DNA of 14,426 nucleotides, from contig JAUWWJ010000007.1 of the NCBI GenBank assembly GCA_030616935.1, positions 1-14,426 of the forward strand, written 5' to 3'. Shown here one piece after another: positions 1 through 6,925 of the stretch. Origin of the DNA: Planctomycetaceae bacterium. Its GTDB lineage: Bacteria > Planctomycetota > Planctomycetia > Pirellulales > UBA1268. The notes under the pieces are model-generated. The model searched no databases, had not been told where the DNA came from, and saw nothing but the letters and a program-made list of their open reading frames with translations. Made by a program: the position numbers and the translations under genes. Each line of letters begins with the position of its first letter. The stretch's first letter is position 1.

Positions 1-2275
1 CACTTGTTTTCACAAGGCCAACACCAAAGAAACGCTCCCACATACGATTCACCCAGACTCGCGCTGTAAGTGGGTTCTCTCTTGAGACAATCCAGCGAGC
101 AAGTGAAAGCCGGTCAGCGTTCTCACCACCAGAGAGCGGCGGTAGAAAAGCAGGAAGCCCCGGCTCGACGACTTCCCCTCTCTTGTCGTACTCTCCCCGA
201 AGAAGCACGAAGGCGTCACGAGGCGCACCCTCTTTCATGACCATCGCACTTGGAATTCTATTGCGAAAGGATTCAAGGCTTTTCTGTGCAGCATCACGAG
301 CAGCTTCGGCTTGCTGAATGGGACCACTTACATTTTCACGATAATGCTTCTCCAGTTCTTTTTGCTGCTCTGGAGTGCGCTCATCGGCAGTAGTTGATAA
401 ACCATCACGAACCTTTTTCGAAAGTCGAATTCCGTTAACGCCAATAATGCTCGGTTCCTCAGCTGAATACGCTACACGAAACCGTGCAATCGTGTGCTCC
501 GGATGCCGAGATTCCTGCCTCACGGTCACGACAAGCCGAGAATTATCTTGAACCGTTACCGACTTCTGAGGAAACAGTGCAACATTTCGTCGTTTTTTTA
601 CATCTTGCAAATGGCCATCAATCGCCCATCCATCACCCTTTTTCCCTGAAAGCAGTTTTGTTGCTTCCCAACCCTTCTGCTGATAACTCGCATCTGTTCG
701 CTTAAACACAACAGGTATCGCCTTCCTGTCACCAGGCGGATGAATCTCTGCTTCAATTTTCGTTATTACTACATTTCCATTTCCACCACGACCGTATCCA
801 CCTCCAGCGAGCCCCTCCACCGGTAAAAGCTCTATTCGCAAACCACCAAAAGCACCAGGCGGAATTAGAGCCTCTACCGTATAACTGTCCTGCGGAGGAC
901 GAGCCCCCTCCACCAGACATGTTCCATCATCGTCAAGTTGAATCGTTGCTCCACCAGCACTGGTTACTTCGATCGGCTCAATCGGTTTCCAAACTTGCCC
1001 AGGTGTGCCAAGAAGTGATTTGGTTTCATGTACCCACGATTCAAGTAAGGTGCTGAAATTCTTTTCTTCTGCACTCAAAGCATCTTTAGCGTCAGCAACA
1101 ACCTGCTCAAGCTTTGCAATTTCTTTTACCTGATTTTCATCCGGAAGGAGATGAATCGGGGCAGAATTACCACCGCTTCGGTTTGACTTACCCATGATTG
1201 TTCCTGTTTCTGGAACATTGTTGAATAACGCAAATAAGGAGTAGAACTCCCGTTGGGTTAGTGGGTCATACTTATGATCATGACAGCGGGCACATCCAAA
1301 AGTGAGCCCAAGCCACGTTTGTCCGGTTGTTTCGACTCGATCAATAACCGTCTCAACCCGCCATTCTTCGGCAATGATTCCCCCTTCACCATTAATTCGA
1401 TGGTTTCGATTGAAGCCGGTTGCAACAATCTGACCTCGCGTTGGATGAGGAAGCATGTCACCAGCAAGTTGCTCAATGGTAAATCGATCAAAAGAGAGAT
1501 TACGATTGAAAGCATCTATAACCCAATCACGCCATGGCCAATTAGAACGACTGGAGTCAGTCTGATAGCCATGGCTGTCAGCATAGCGGGCGGCATCGAG
1601 CCATTCGATTGCCATGCGTTCACCGTAGTGCGGGCTTGTCAGCAACGCGTCCACATAACGCTCATACGCACCATCTGCATCATCTTGCAGAAACTTCTCT
1701 ACTCCTTGTGGTGATGGCGGCAACCCTGTCAGGTCAAGCGACAAACGTCTTGCTAACGTCACGCGTCTGGCATGTTGACTTGGGGCAATCTTTTCCTGCT
1801 CAAGCCTCGCCAGAATGAAATTATCAATCGGTGTCAGCGGCCACTTCGTATCAATAACATCCGGCACTACCGGTCTCTTAATCTGCTCGAATGCCCAATG
1901 CTTTTCATATCGTGCACCCTCTGCTATCCATTGAGCAAACAACTTGGCTTCTTCTTGAGTTACTGGCTTGCCTACCTCTGGTGGTGGCATGACAATGTCT
2001 GGATCTTTGCTGTTGATTCGCGCAATGATCTCACTCTTGGATGGTTTTCCCGGAACAAGAGCGTGCGATCCACTTTCGAGGACTGCGGTGGCATCCGTCA
2101 TGGTATCCAGGCGAAGCCCAGCCTGACGTTTCTCAGCATCTGGACCATGACACGTGAAGCACCGATCAGAAAGGATCGGACGTATATCTTTATTGAATGA
2201 TATCTCTTTTGTATCAGCGACACCTTGTCGAGCAATTGCAGCAAGACAAAGAAATACAAAAATAGTTCGCAACAT
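1..2275 (-). CDS. Exported PSCyt1/DUF1549/DUF1553 protein (3' end outside window)
   Basis: Seen: 758 codons are open from ATG at 2275 to the window edge with no stop, so the C-terminus is missing. Residues 1-20 form a signal peptide ending in GVA before D21. A haem-binding CFTCH motif is at 39-43 and the MPPP motif typical of the planctomycete cytochrome c module is at 96-99. The DUF1549 region begins near 150 (IDNFILARLE), runs to about 355, and contains a second CxxCH-type motif, CARCH, at 328-332. A charged helical stretch and a beta-rich insert fill the middle. DUF1553 begins near 686 and is cut at its WVNRMWERFFG segment. Start: GGAG lies 9 nt upstream of 2275. An in-frame ATG at 2326 would add 17 residues with two acidic residues ahead of the hydrophobic core, which is less likely. 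Known: this architecture is abundant in Planctomycetota, often next to DUF1501 genes. The biochemical role is poorly defined, and involvement in polysaccharide use is only proposed. Inferred: periplasmic, haem-bearing. Confidence 0.93.
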   Translation of the reverse strand, partial: MLRTIFVFLCLAAIARQGVADTKEISFNKDIRPILSDRCFTCHGPDAEKRQAGLRLDTMTDATAVLESGSHALVPGKPSKSEIIARINSKDPDIVMPPPEVGKPVTQEEAKLFAQWIAEGARYEKHWAFEQIKRPVVPDVIDTKWPLTPIDNFILARLEQEKIAPSQHARRVTLARRLSLDLTGLPPSPQGVEKFLQDDADGAYERYVDALLTSPHYGERMAIEWLDAARYADSHGYQTDSSRSNWPWRDWVIDAFNRNLSFDRFTIEQLAGDMLPHPTRGQIVATGFNRNHRINGEGGIIAEEWRVETVIDRVETTGQTWLGLTFGCARCHDHKYDPLTQREFYSLFALFNNVPETGTIMGKSNRSGGNSAPIHLLPDENQVKEIAKLEQVVADAKDALSAEEKNFSTLLESWVHETKSLLGTPGQVWKPIEPIEVTSAGGATIQLDDDGTCLVEGARPPQDSYTVEALIPPGAFGGLRIELLPVEGLAGGGYGRGGNGNVVITKIEAEIHPPGDRKAIPVVFKRTDASYQQKGWEATKLLSGKKGDGWAIDGHLQDVKKRRNVALFPQKSVTVQDNSRLVVTVRQESRHPEHTIARFRVAYSAEEPSIIGVNGIRLSKKVRDGLSTTADERTPEQQKELEKHYRENVSGPIQQAEAARDAAQKSLESFRNRIPSAMVMKEGAPRDAFVLLRGEYDKRGEVVEPGLPAFLPPLSGGENADRLSLARWIVSRENPLTARVWVNRMWERFFGVGLVKTS

Positions 2276-2279
2276 CAAA

Positions 2280-2312
2280 GGGTGCTCCGATCGTAAACAA
2301 AAGGAAACACCC
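2280..2312 (-). promoter_or_regulatory. Inverted repeat covering the ribosome binding site
   Basis: On the minus strand, GGGTGTTTC (2312-2304) can pair with GGAGCACCC (2288-2280) as nine pairs including two G-U, around a 15-nt loop. The GGAG in the 3' arm is the SD of the PSCyt1-protein start at 2275. The pairing is seen in the sequence. A role in limiting translation is inferred. Confidence 0.4.
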
Positions 2313-2319
2313 GCGTCGC

Positions 2320-2351
2320 CGTTCATTTTACACCATGGTGATGGACGAACG
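2320..2351. promoter_or_regulatory. Symmetric dyad, possible operator or leader hairpin
   Basis: The perfect palindrome CACCATGGTG (2331-2340) is flanked by CGTTC (2320-2324) and GAACG (2347-2351). Both repeats share the same centre at 2335.5. It lies 45-76 nt upstream of the PSCyt1-protein start. Two concentric repeats suggest a regulator binding site, but no regulator is encoded nearby. The meaning is inferred. Confidence 0.35.
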
Positions 2352-2393
2352 CGGACCGTTATGGCCGATCAGCGGGAGGACTCAATTCAATGT

Positions 2394-2420
2394 AGTATAT
2401 CCCGTCATATTACAAAACAA
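2394..2420 (-). promoter_or_regulatory. Weak sigma70-like promoter candidate
   Basis: On the minus strand TTGTTT (2420-2415) and TATACT (2399-2394) resemble -35 and -10 boxes. The spacing is only 15 nt, or 16 nt if TTTGTT is used. Transcription from here would place the dyad at 2320-2351 and the SD hairpin in the leader of the PSCyt1-protein gene. The rest of the 2276-2544 gap shows no gene and no clear terminator. Confidence 0.25.
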
Positions 2421-2544
2421 ATTATTTAATGCATGCCCTCAGGAACTTGCCTTCAAATTCAGCACCATGCTTTTAAAAATTTTGTGACAAGAATTACTTC
2501 TTTCCTAATCCTACAGCTTCTGCCTTTAGTTCTTCCCACACGTC

Positions 2545-2751
2545 TCATTGACTTGCCTTTTCAGCTACCGGCGGGTGAAGTGCCCCGATCCGTTCTTGAA
2601 TCTCTCTCATCTCTTCTTCGAGTTCTTCGACCCGCTCGTTAAATTCCATAAACCGTTCTCGAGCCTGGCCCATCATTCCTCGTGCTTGATGCATACGCTC
2701 TTCAATTTGCTCGCGCAGTTCCTCATGTGCCCGATGAGACTGTTCCGCCAT
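2545..2751 (-). CDS. Short coiled-coil frame, probably the 3' part of the upstream gene
   Basis: Seen: 68 residues, almost entirely heptad-like Glu/Arg/Met-rich helix (for example ERVEELEEEMREIQERIGAL), with no signal peptide or membrane segment. Its ATG is in the same frame as the 138-aa gene upstream. The two are separated only by TAG (2763-2761) and three sense codons, and there is no good SD before this ATG. Inferred: it is either the C-terminal half of a 210-residue exported protein interrupted by a nonsense codon, or a small gene translated by coupling. The amino-acid style continues smoothly across the stop, which favours the first reading. No function is recognised. Confidence 0.5.
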   Translation of the reverse strand: MAEQSHRAHEELREQIEERMHQARGMMGQARERFMEFNERVEELEEEMREIQERIGALHPPVAEKASQ

Positions 2752-2760
2752 TTCTGCAGA

Positions 2761-3177
2761 CTATCTCATTTGGTCATGCATCTCATCTCGCATGTGACGA
2801 TCGAAATCGTGTCGTCGATCTTCTTCTTTTATTCTCTCTTCATTCCCAAAGTGCTCTGGCCCATGCGGTGGACGGTAGCCGTTTGGGTTGTGTCCACTAC
2901 CAACACGGCGCTCAATACGATCAAGTCGTGTAATTACTTCATCAAAACGTCTCATCAAATGATCCATTATTGGACCACCTTCGTTTCTAGGTGGTTTGTG
3001 ATTGTGCATTGGCTCTCGGACACTATCGATTAAATCCGGTCCACCTTCCCACGGAAGTCCATTACCCTGTCGCTGAAACCGAGGAGACTCTTCTGCACTC
3101 AACCCCCACTGCGAAGCAAGGAAGACAATAGCGAGACCACCCAGTGTGGTGACTGCAACAAATTCTGTTTGTTTCAT
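2761..3177 (-). CDS. Exported His/Met-rich protein of unknown function
   Basis: Seen: 138 residues. Residues 1-28 make a signal peptide (hydrophobic core 6-21, likely cleavage after LSA before EE). The mature part has a proline/glycine-rich linker. A short helix, MRRFDEVITRLDRIERRV, looks like a coiled coil. The tail is rich in His, Met, Asp and Arg (DRHMRDEMHDQMR). AAAGGA lies 7 nt before the ATG at 3177, so the start is well supported. It is divergent from the methyltransferase operon, with a 118-bp gap to 3296. The His/Met-rich tail could bind metal, but no known metal-binding family is recognised. The frame ends in TAG and reopens at once as the 68-codon frame at 2751. Exported coiled-coil proteins of this style occur in planctomycetes. 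Confidence 0.75.
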   Translation of the reverse strand: MKQTEFVAVTTLGGLAIVFLASQWGLSAEESPRFQRQGNGLPWEGGPDLIDSVREPMHNHKPPRNEGGPIMDHLMRRFDEVITRLDRIERRVGSGHNPNGYRPPHGPEHFGNEERIKEEDRRHDFDRHMRDEMHDQMR

Positions 3178-3295
3178 TGGAAATTCCTTTATGTAAGAAT
3201 AGAGAAGAATCTTTTGGTTATTAAACAGGGTGCTGGCGTGGTCGAGTAACGCAACAAAAGCAGTCGGTGAAAACTCATTGAGTCACCCCCACCTT

Positions 3296-4204
3296 ATGAA
3301 CGAATCTACCTTGAAAAAGTTGCCCGATCCAGCACTTCTCGATTTTGGAGTTGATCGCTCGGGAACTGGCTATCGTCTTGAAAAAATGGGGGGTGTTGTT
3401 CTGATTCGGCCTCTGCCATCGACAACAGCCAGACAACAGAACCCAGAACTCTGGAAAGAGGCTCATGCCATTTTTCGAGAATCGCGGCGAGGTACTGGTG
3501 ATTGGAAGTTCACAGCGCCCCTGCCTGATCCGTGGCACATTGAGTTTCCACTTCACGACGGTCCGCTAAAGCTTCATGTGCGACCATCTCCATCAGGACA
3601 AGTTGGGGTTTTTCTAGAGCAGGTACCTCAGTGGCAATGGCTTTCTGAAATAACTCCAAAAGGGAGTCGAGTGCTGTCACTGTTTGCACACTCAGGTGCA
3701 GCTACACTCGCCTTAGCCCAGGCTGGCGCTGAGGTGGTGCACGTGGACAGCTCGCGGCAATCACTCCAATTAGCGAGAAGAAACGCAACGGCCTCTCATC
3801 TTGACGACGCATCCATTCGATGGATCTGCGAGGATGCGCAGCGATTTGTCGCACGAGAAAGAACTCGTGGCAACGTATACGATGGATTTGTTCTTGATCC
3901 ACCCTCATGGGGTCATGGTCCAAAAGGAGAAGCCTTTTCTATTGACAAACACCTAGTATCACTCCTGACAGACTGTACACAGTTGCTTTCTCCAACGGCA
4001 CAGGGGCCAATTCTCCTCACTGCACACTCCCCTGGATGGCACCATCAGCGACTGGCAACAGCACTCACATCTGTACTTCAAGCGGCATCATCGAGAATGC
4101 TACCAATCTCCAGTGGTCCACTTTCATGCATGGATCTTCACAGACGACAGCTCCCTCTCGGCGGGTTTGCTCGCTCGAGTGGCATTGGGGACACATCGCA
4201 ATAA
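3296..4204 (+). CDS. Class I SAM-dependent methyltransferase, PF10672/RlmI-like
   Basis: Role: transfers methyl from S-adenosylmethionine, probably to RNA. The family resembles the catalytic half of RlmI/RlmK-type 23S rRNA methyltransferases. Seen, numbering from 3296 (302 aa): the entry segment YRLEKMGGVVLIRP starts near residue 26. The SAM-binding motif I is VLSLFAHSGAA near 126-136, with acidic VDSS at the end of the next strand. Motif IV is VLDPPSWGHGPKGE near 199-212. There is no PUA domain, so it is shorter than RlmI. Start choice: GTG at 3230 would add 22 residues with no SD and no recognisable domain, so ATG 3296 is preferred, although it also lacks an SD. It is the first gene of a three-gene operon, 27 nt ahead of a TrmH-type methyltransferase. 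The exact target nucleotide cannot be told from sequence. Confidence 0.85.
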   Translation: MNESTLKKLPDPALLDFGVDRSGTGYRLEKMGGVVLIRPLPSTTARQQNPELWKEAHAIFRESRRGTGDWKFTAPLPDPWHIEFPLHDGPLKLHVRPSPSGQVGVFLEQVPQWQWLSEITPKGSRVLSLFAHSGAATLALAQAGAEVVHVDSSRQSLQLARRNATASHLDDASIRWICEDAQRFVARERTRGNVYDGFVLDPPSWGHGPKGEAFSIDKHLVSLLTDCTQLLSPTAQGPILLTAHSPGWHHQRLATALTSVLQAASSRMLPISSGPLSCMDLHRRQLPLGGFARSSGIGDTSQ

Positions 4205-4216
4205 GATGGGTTCACG

Positions 4217-4224
4217 AAGGAGAT
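4217..4224 (+). promoter_or_regulatory. Shine-Dalgarno that fixes a TTG start
   Basis: AAGGAGAT ends 7 nt before TTG at 4232, an ideal spacing. The next in-frame candidate, GTG at 4238, would be 13 nt away. This is the strongest SD in the window and supports TTG as the start of the TrmH-family gene. Confidence 0.7.
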
Positions 4225-4231
4225 CACAGAA

Positions 4232-5140
4232 TTGTCGGTGCTTCAATCAATAACAACGACTGAAACGATCACGAGCCCATCAAATGCTCGTGTTCGATCC
4301 ACCATGAAGCTGCGCGATGCATCCTTTCGACGGGAGACAGGCCTCACCCTCATTGATGGACAACGTGAGATACAGCGGTGCCTGACTGCTAAAAAACAGA
4401 TTGTTGAGATATTCTTCGATGCTGACTTATTCCCGACGCTGTCGGATACTGATCAGAAGAATTTCGAATTGCTACTCCGTGAGGCTTCTTCCCAGGCAGC
4501 CTCGCTGACACCATTGAGCACCCGAGCGTTTTCAAAAATTGCTTTCGGAAACCGCAACGAAGGGCTCGTTGCCGTTGCGCGTTTTCAAACTGATTCAGTA
4601 GCAGACTTTAAGCCTCGTCCAGATGCACCAATTTTTATTCTCGAGGGAATTGAAAAGCCGGGTAACCTTGGTGCAATTTTTCGCACAGCCGATGCAGCTG
4701 GATTTGGTGGCATTATTATTTGCGGAAAAGGAACTGATGCTTCGAATCCAGCCGTGATTCGAGCAAGCTTAGGCACTGTGTTTAGCATGCCGATTGCATG
4801 CGACACAACGGCCATAGTCATGCAATGGTGCATTTCTCGCAAGCAAAATATTGTTGCCGCCACGCCCGATGGTACCACTTGCTGGCATGCAGTTGAATTT
4901 ACAAACCAACCGGCCATCCTGCTTGGCAGTGAAGCGCATGGGCTGTCTTCTCTCTGGCTGGAGGCTGCTACTAAGAAAAACATAGCTTTAGAAACTGTTG
5001 CTCTGCCAATGCTTGGCCTTGCGGATAGCCTCAATGTTTCGGCAACAGCTGCCGTACTGGCATATGAATCATTACGGCAGCGAGAAGCATCACCAGAGAA
5101 CTCCAACGCGAAAGTGCACAAAAAACATGCCTCACCATAA
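4232..5140 (+). CDS. TrmH/SpoU-family RNA 2'-O-methyltransferase
   Basis: Role: SAM-dependent 2'-O-methylation of ribose in rRNA or tRNA, in the cytoplasm. Seen (302 aa): an N-terminal substrate-binding region with the usual opening of this family (SPSNARVRSTMKLRD near 15-29, LIDGQREI near 40-47). The three SPOUT trefoil-knot motifs follow. Motif 1 is LEGIEKPGNLGAIFRTADAAG, 138-158 approximately, with N145 and the likely catalytic R151. Motif 2 is LLGSEAHGL, 230-238. Motif 3 is LPMLGLADSLNVSATAAV, near 258-275. Length fits RlmB/TsnR-like members. The start is TTG with a strong SD. The gene follows the class I methyltransferase by 27 nt and overlaps the next gene by 14 nt, so the three are likely co-transcribed. 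Substrate site (23S rRNA, 16S rRNA or tRNA) cannot be assigned. Confidence 0.92.
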   Translation: MSVLQSITTTETITSPSNARVRSTMKLRDASFRRETGLTLIDGQREIQRCLTAKKQIVEIFFDADLFPTLSDTDQKNFELLLREASSQAASLTPLSTRAFSKIAFGNRNEGLVAVARFQTDSVADFKPRPDAPIFILEGIEKPGNLGAIFRTADAAGFGGIIICGKGTDASNPAVIRASLGTVFSMPIACDTTAIVMQWCISRKQNIVAATPDGTTCWHAVEFTNQPAILLGSEAHGLSSLWLEAATKKNIALETVALPMLGLADSLNVSATAAVLAYESLRQREASPENSNAKVHKKHASP

Positions 5141-6371
5141 TCCAATAGACATCGCCTCGCTTGCTACAGAGCTGACCGCAACTCTGGAAGCAGATGGCAT
5201 CGATGCAATGTTTCAAAAACTTGAGGATGCACTTCGTCATTCTTGTCGTTGGCATAGCCTGTTTGATGCTCATTTGCTACGAGCCCGTGCAGCTCTTGGA
5301 CTCCCTCTTGTTGGACCTGTTGCAGATACTGATAAGGTGACCAAGAAAACACTTGATGACAAAACAATTGCTGCGTGTCGAGAAGTGGGCTGGAAGCTCT
5401 TTGATGAAGGGCAGATTGCTTCTGGGTGGATGTATCTGCGAGCAGCTGTTGAACCACATGAGGTCGCAGACAAGCTCAGTCAAATCGCGTCTCAGATTCT
5501 TGAACAAGAAGACTCTGTGGCCGATGAAGAAGAGTATCAACCGCTTCAGGAAATCATTCAATTAGCGCTCTGGGAAAACCTCGACCCTGCCCTTGGTATC
5601 CGTGTGATGCTGGCTGCTCAGGGAACATGCAATGCAGTCACAGCATACGAACAGTCAGTTGCTGGACTTCCGCCAACGCAACAGGAACCTGTTGCGAAAA
5701 TCATGATCCACCATCTCCATGAAGAGGTGTTTGAAAATCTGGCTAGAGACCTCATCGAGCGAGAGCTTGTTGATACGAACCAAATAAATGAAATAAAGGA
5801 TCGTAAAGGTGCTCTCGTCGATCTTCTAGCAACCGCAGGGGGTCTTCTGAACGAGGAGAGCATTCATGTAGACGCCTCACACCTCCAAGCAGTGCTTCGT
5901 TTTGCAAGAATCTGCACCGACTCTGATGATCTTCAACATGCCCATGCCCTGGCATGCTATGCATGTCGACTTCCGAGGGAGTTCCAGTATCCGGGTGACA
6001 CGCCATTTTCTAACTTTGGAACATCATCTCGCCTCTTTTACTCAGCACAGCTCGGTAAAGAAGCTGATCAAGCCATTGCATTTTTCAGGCAAGAAGCAGA
6101 GCAGGCAAATGAGTACGAGGCCCCAGCAGCCTGGGATGTACTGGCAGTATTAGCAGCTCGCATCAATCGACCGGACGAGGCACTCAGTGCCATTCTGTCG
6201 CGACCCGCTGAAACCGGCACATCCCAAAATTCACCACTTGCTGCAACACTACCGCCGCTTGTGGAACTAGCACATGGTGCTGTTGGTGGTGAAAAGCTAC
6301 GGGCCGCATGCATTGAGAGAGATGATCTTATCACCTACGCTGCATCACTTGCTCGTGATAGTAGCTCGTAG
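5127..6371 (+). CDS. Helical TPR-like protein of unknown function in RNA-methyltransferase operon
   Basis: Seen: 414 residues, no signal peptide, no membrane segment, acidic and almost wholly alpha-helical. Short TPR-like helix pairs recur (for example FDEGQIASGWMYLRAAVEP near 93-111, and DVLAVLAARINRPDEALSAIL near the C-terminus). A conserved-looking non-helical segment, FQYPGDTPFSNF, sits near 290-301. Start: ATG 5127 overlaps the end of the TrmH-family gene by 14 nt. The frame is open further upstream to 4998 inside that gene, but the overlap start is the sensible one. There is no clear SD, so translation is probably coupled. From memory it resembles a conserved planctomycete hypothetical family, but I cannot name a domain. 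Inferred: it may be an adaptor or a partner of the two methyltransferases; only gene order supports this. Confidence 0.82.
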   Translation: MPHHNPIDIASLATELTATLEADGIDAMFQKLEDALRHSCRWHSLFDAHLLRARAALGLPLVGPVADTDKVTKKTLDDKTIAACREVGWKLFDEGQIASGWMYLRAAVEPHEVADKLSQIASQILEQEDSVADEEEYQPLQEIIQLALWENLDPALGIRVMLAAQGTCNAVTAYEQSVAGLPPTQQEPVAKIMIHHLHEEVFENLARDLIERELVDTNQINEIKDRKGALVDLLATAGGLLNEESIHVDASHLQAVLRFARICTDSDDLQHAHALACYACRLPREFQYPGDTPFSNFGTSSRLFYSAQLGKEADQAIAFFRQEAEQANEYEAPAAWDVLAVLAARINRPDEALSAILSRPAETGTSQNSPLAATLPPLVELAHGAVGGEKLRAACIERDDLITYAASLARDSSS

Positions 6372-6404
6372 CAAATTCTGTTTCGATGCGATTGCAGAGT
6401 GCCG

Positions 6405-6800
6405 TCAGTCAAGCCAATATCGTGGCTTCAAGCAATGCAACCACCCTCGCGGACCACAGGTATCACAGCCGCACTCAGTTGTATAGCCACACTGCTTTGG
6501 TGACCAAAACCCTTGTCCCGGAGGCATCTGCCACGGTGCGAGGAGATCGAGAGAGGGTGACTGAAAACATCCACCTGCCCATTCATTTCGACAGTTGCAA
6601 GGATCTGGATGAAAAGGTTCATCACAAAACGCACCCCAATAGCGTGGACCGCATCCGGTATCACCGCAGGGCGACGTCTTTCCGCCGTACGGTCCTTTGC
6701 ATTTCCGGCACTCACCAGCTGATGCAGAACAAACAAATTGTCCTACTGAACAGATAAGAACAGCAACTAATACGATCCGTTGTAGAGCAAATAATTTCAT
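6405..6800 (-). CDS. Small secreted cysteine-rich protein
   Basis: Seen: 131 residues. A signal peptide covers about residues 1-28 (core LVAVLICSVGQFVC, likely cleavage in SASAGE). The mature chain holds 13 cysteines plus many Gly, Pro and Trp, including ECRKC, CGDTGCGPRYWG, DPCNC and CGCDTCGPRGW. The CGPRYW theme returns near the C-terminus as CGPRGW and KPRYW, hinting at an internal repeat. There is no lipobox with a small residue before Cys, so a lipoprotein is unlikely. No SD is seen before the ATG at 6800. Similar Cys-rich exported proteins occur in planctomycetes without known function. Inferred: an extracytoplasmic, disulfide-bonded or metal-binding wall/surface protein. It lies downstream of glgA on the same strand but across a 125-bp structured gap, so it is probably not co-regulated. 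It converges on the methyltransferase operon with a 33-bp gap. Confidence 0.78.
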   Translation of the reverse strand: MKLFALQRIVLVAVLICSVGQFVCSASAGECRKCKGPYGGKTSPCGDTGCGPRYWGAFCDEPFHPDPCNCRNEWAGGCFQSPSLDLLAPWQMPPGQGFWSPKQCGYTTECGCDTCGPRGWLHCLKPRYWLD

Positions 6801-6837
6801 ACGACTTGGTATCGACCAACAGTGTATGACGCTGTTT

Positions 6838-6895
6838 GGGAAAAGAATCCTGCTGGTAACGACTCTATGGATTCACCAGAGTCGCAGGGTTTCCC
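6838..6895. terminator. Long interrupted hairpin after glgA; terminator or leader structure
   Basis: Three nested inverted repeats share one axis: GGGAAA (6838-6843) with TTTCCC (6890-6895), CCTG (6849-6852) with CAGG (6885-6888), and CGACTCT (6860-6866) with AGAGTCG (6878-6884). That is 17 pairs in 58 nt, with an 11-nt apical loop and asymmetric internal loops. It starts 30 nt after the glgA stop and ends 38 nt before the Cys-rich gene. No U-tract follows on the minus strand, so a classic intrinsic terminator is not proven. A smaller perfect repeat, TTGGT-ATCG-ACCAA, follows at 6806-6819. Confidence 0.45.
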
Positions 6896-6925
6896 ATGCT
6901 CTACGAACTGCGCCAATACAGTAAA

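Noticed and set aside
1274..1714. 146-codon open frame on the plus strand
   Set aside because: It is antisense to the DUF1549 region, including the codons for the CARCH motif.
2548..3033. 161-codon open frame on the plus strand
   Set aside because: It is antisense to the His/Met-rich and coiled-coil frames. Its Phe/His/Leu-rich translation is what the reverse of Glu/Met/Arg-rich coiled coil gives.
3230..3295. GTG start extending the first methyltransferase by 22 residues
   Set aside because: There is no SD and the added residues show no family feature. ATG 3296 leaves a normal N-terminus. The longer form cannot be fully excluded.
4585..5145. 186-codon open frame on the minus strand
   Set aside because: It lies wholly antisense to the TrmH-family gene, whose SPOUT motifs are clear. 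Its translation shows no recognisable domain.
6411..6428. AAGCCA-ATATCG-TGGCTT hairpin as bidirectional terminator
   Set aside because: It is only six pairs, falls inside the last codons of the Cys-rich gene, and has no U-tract on either side.
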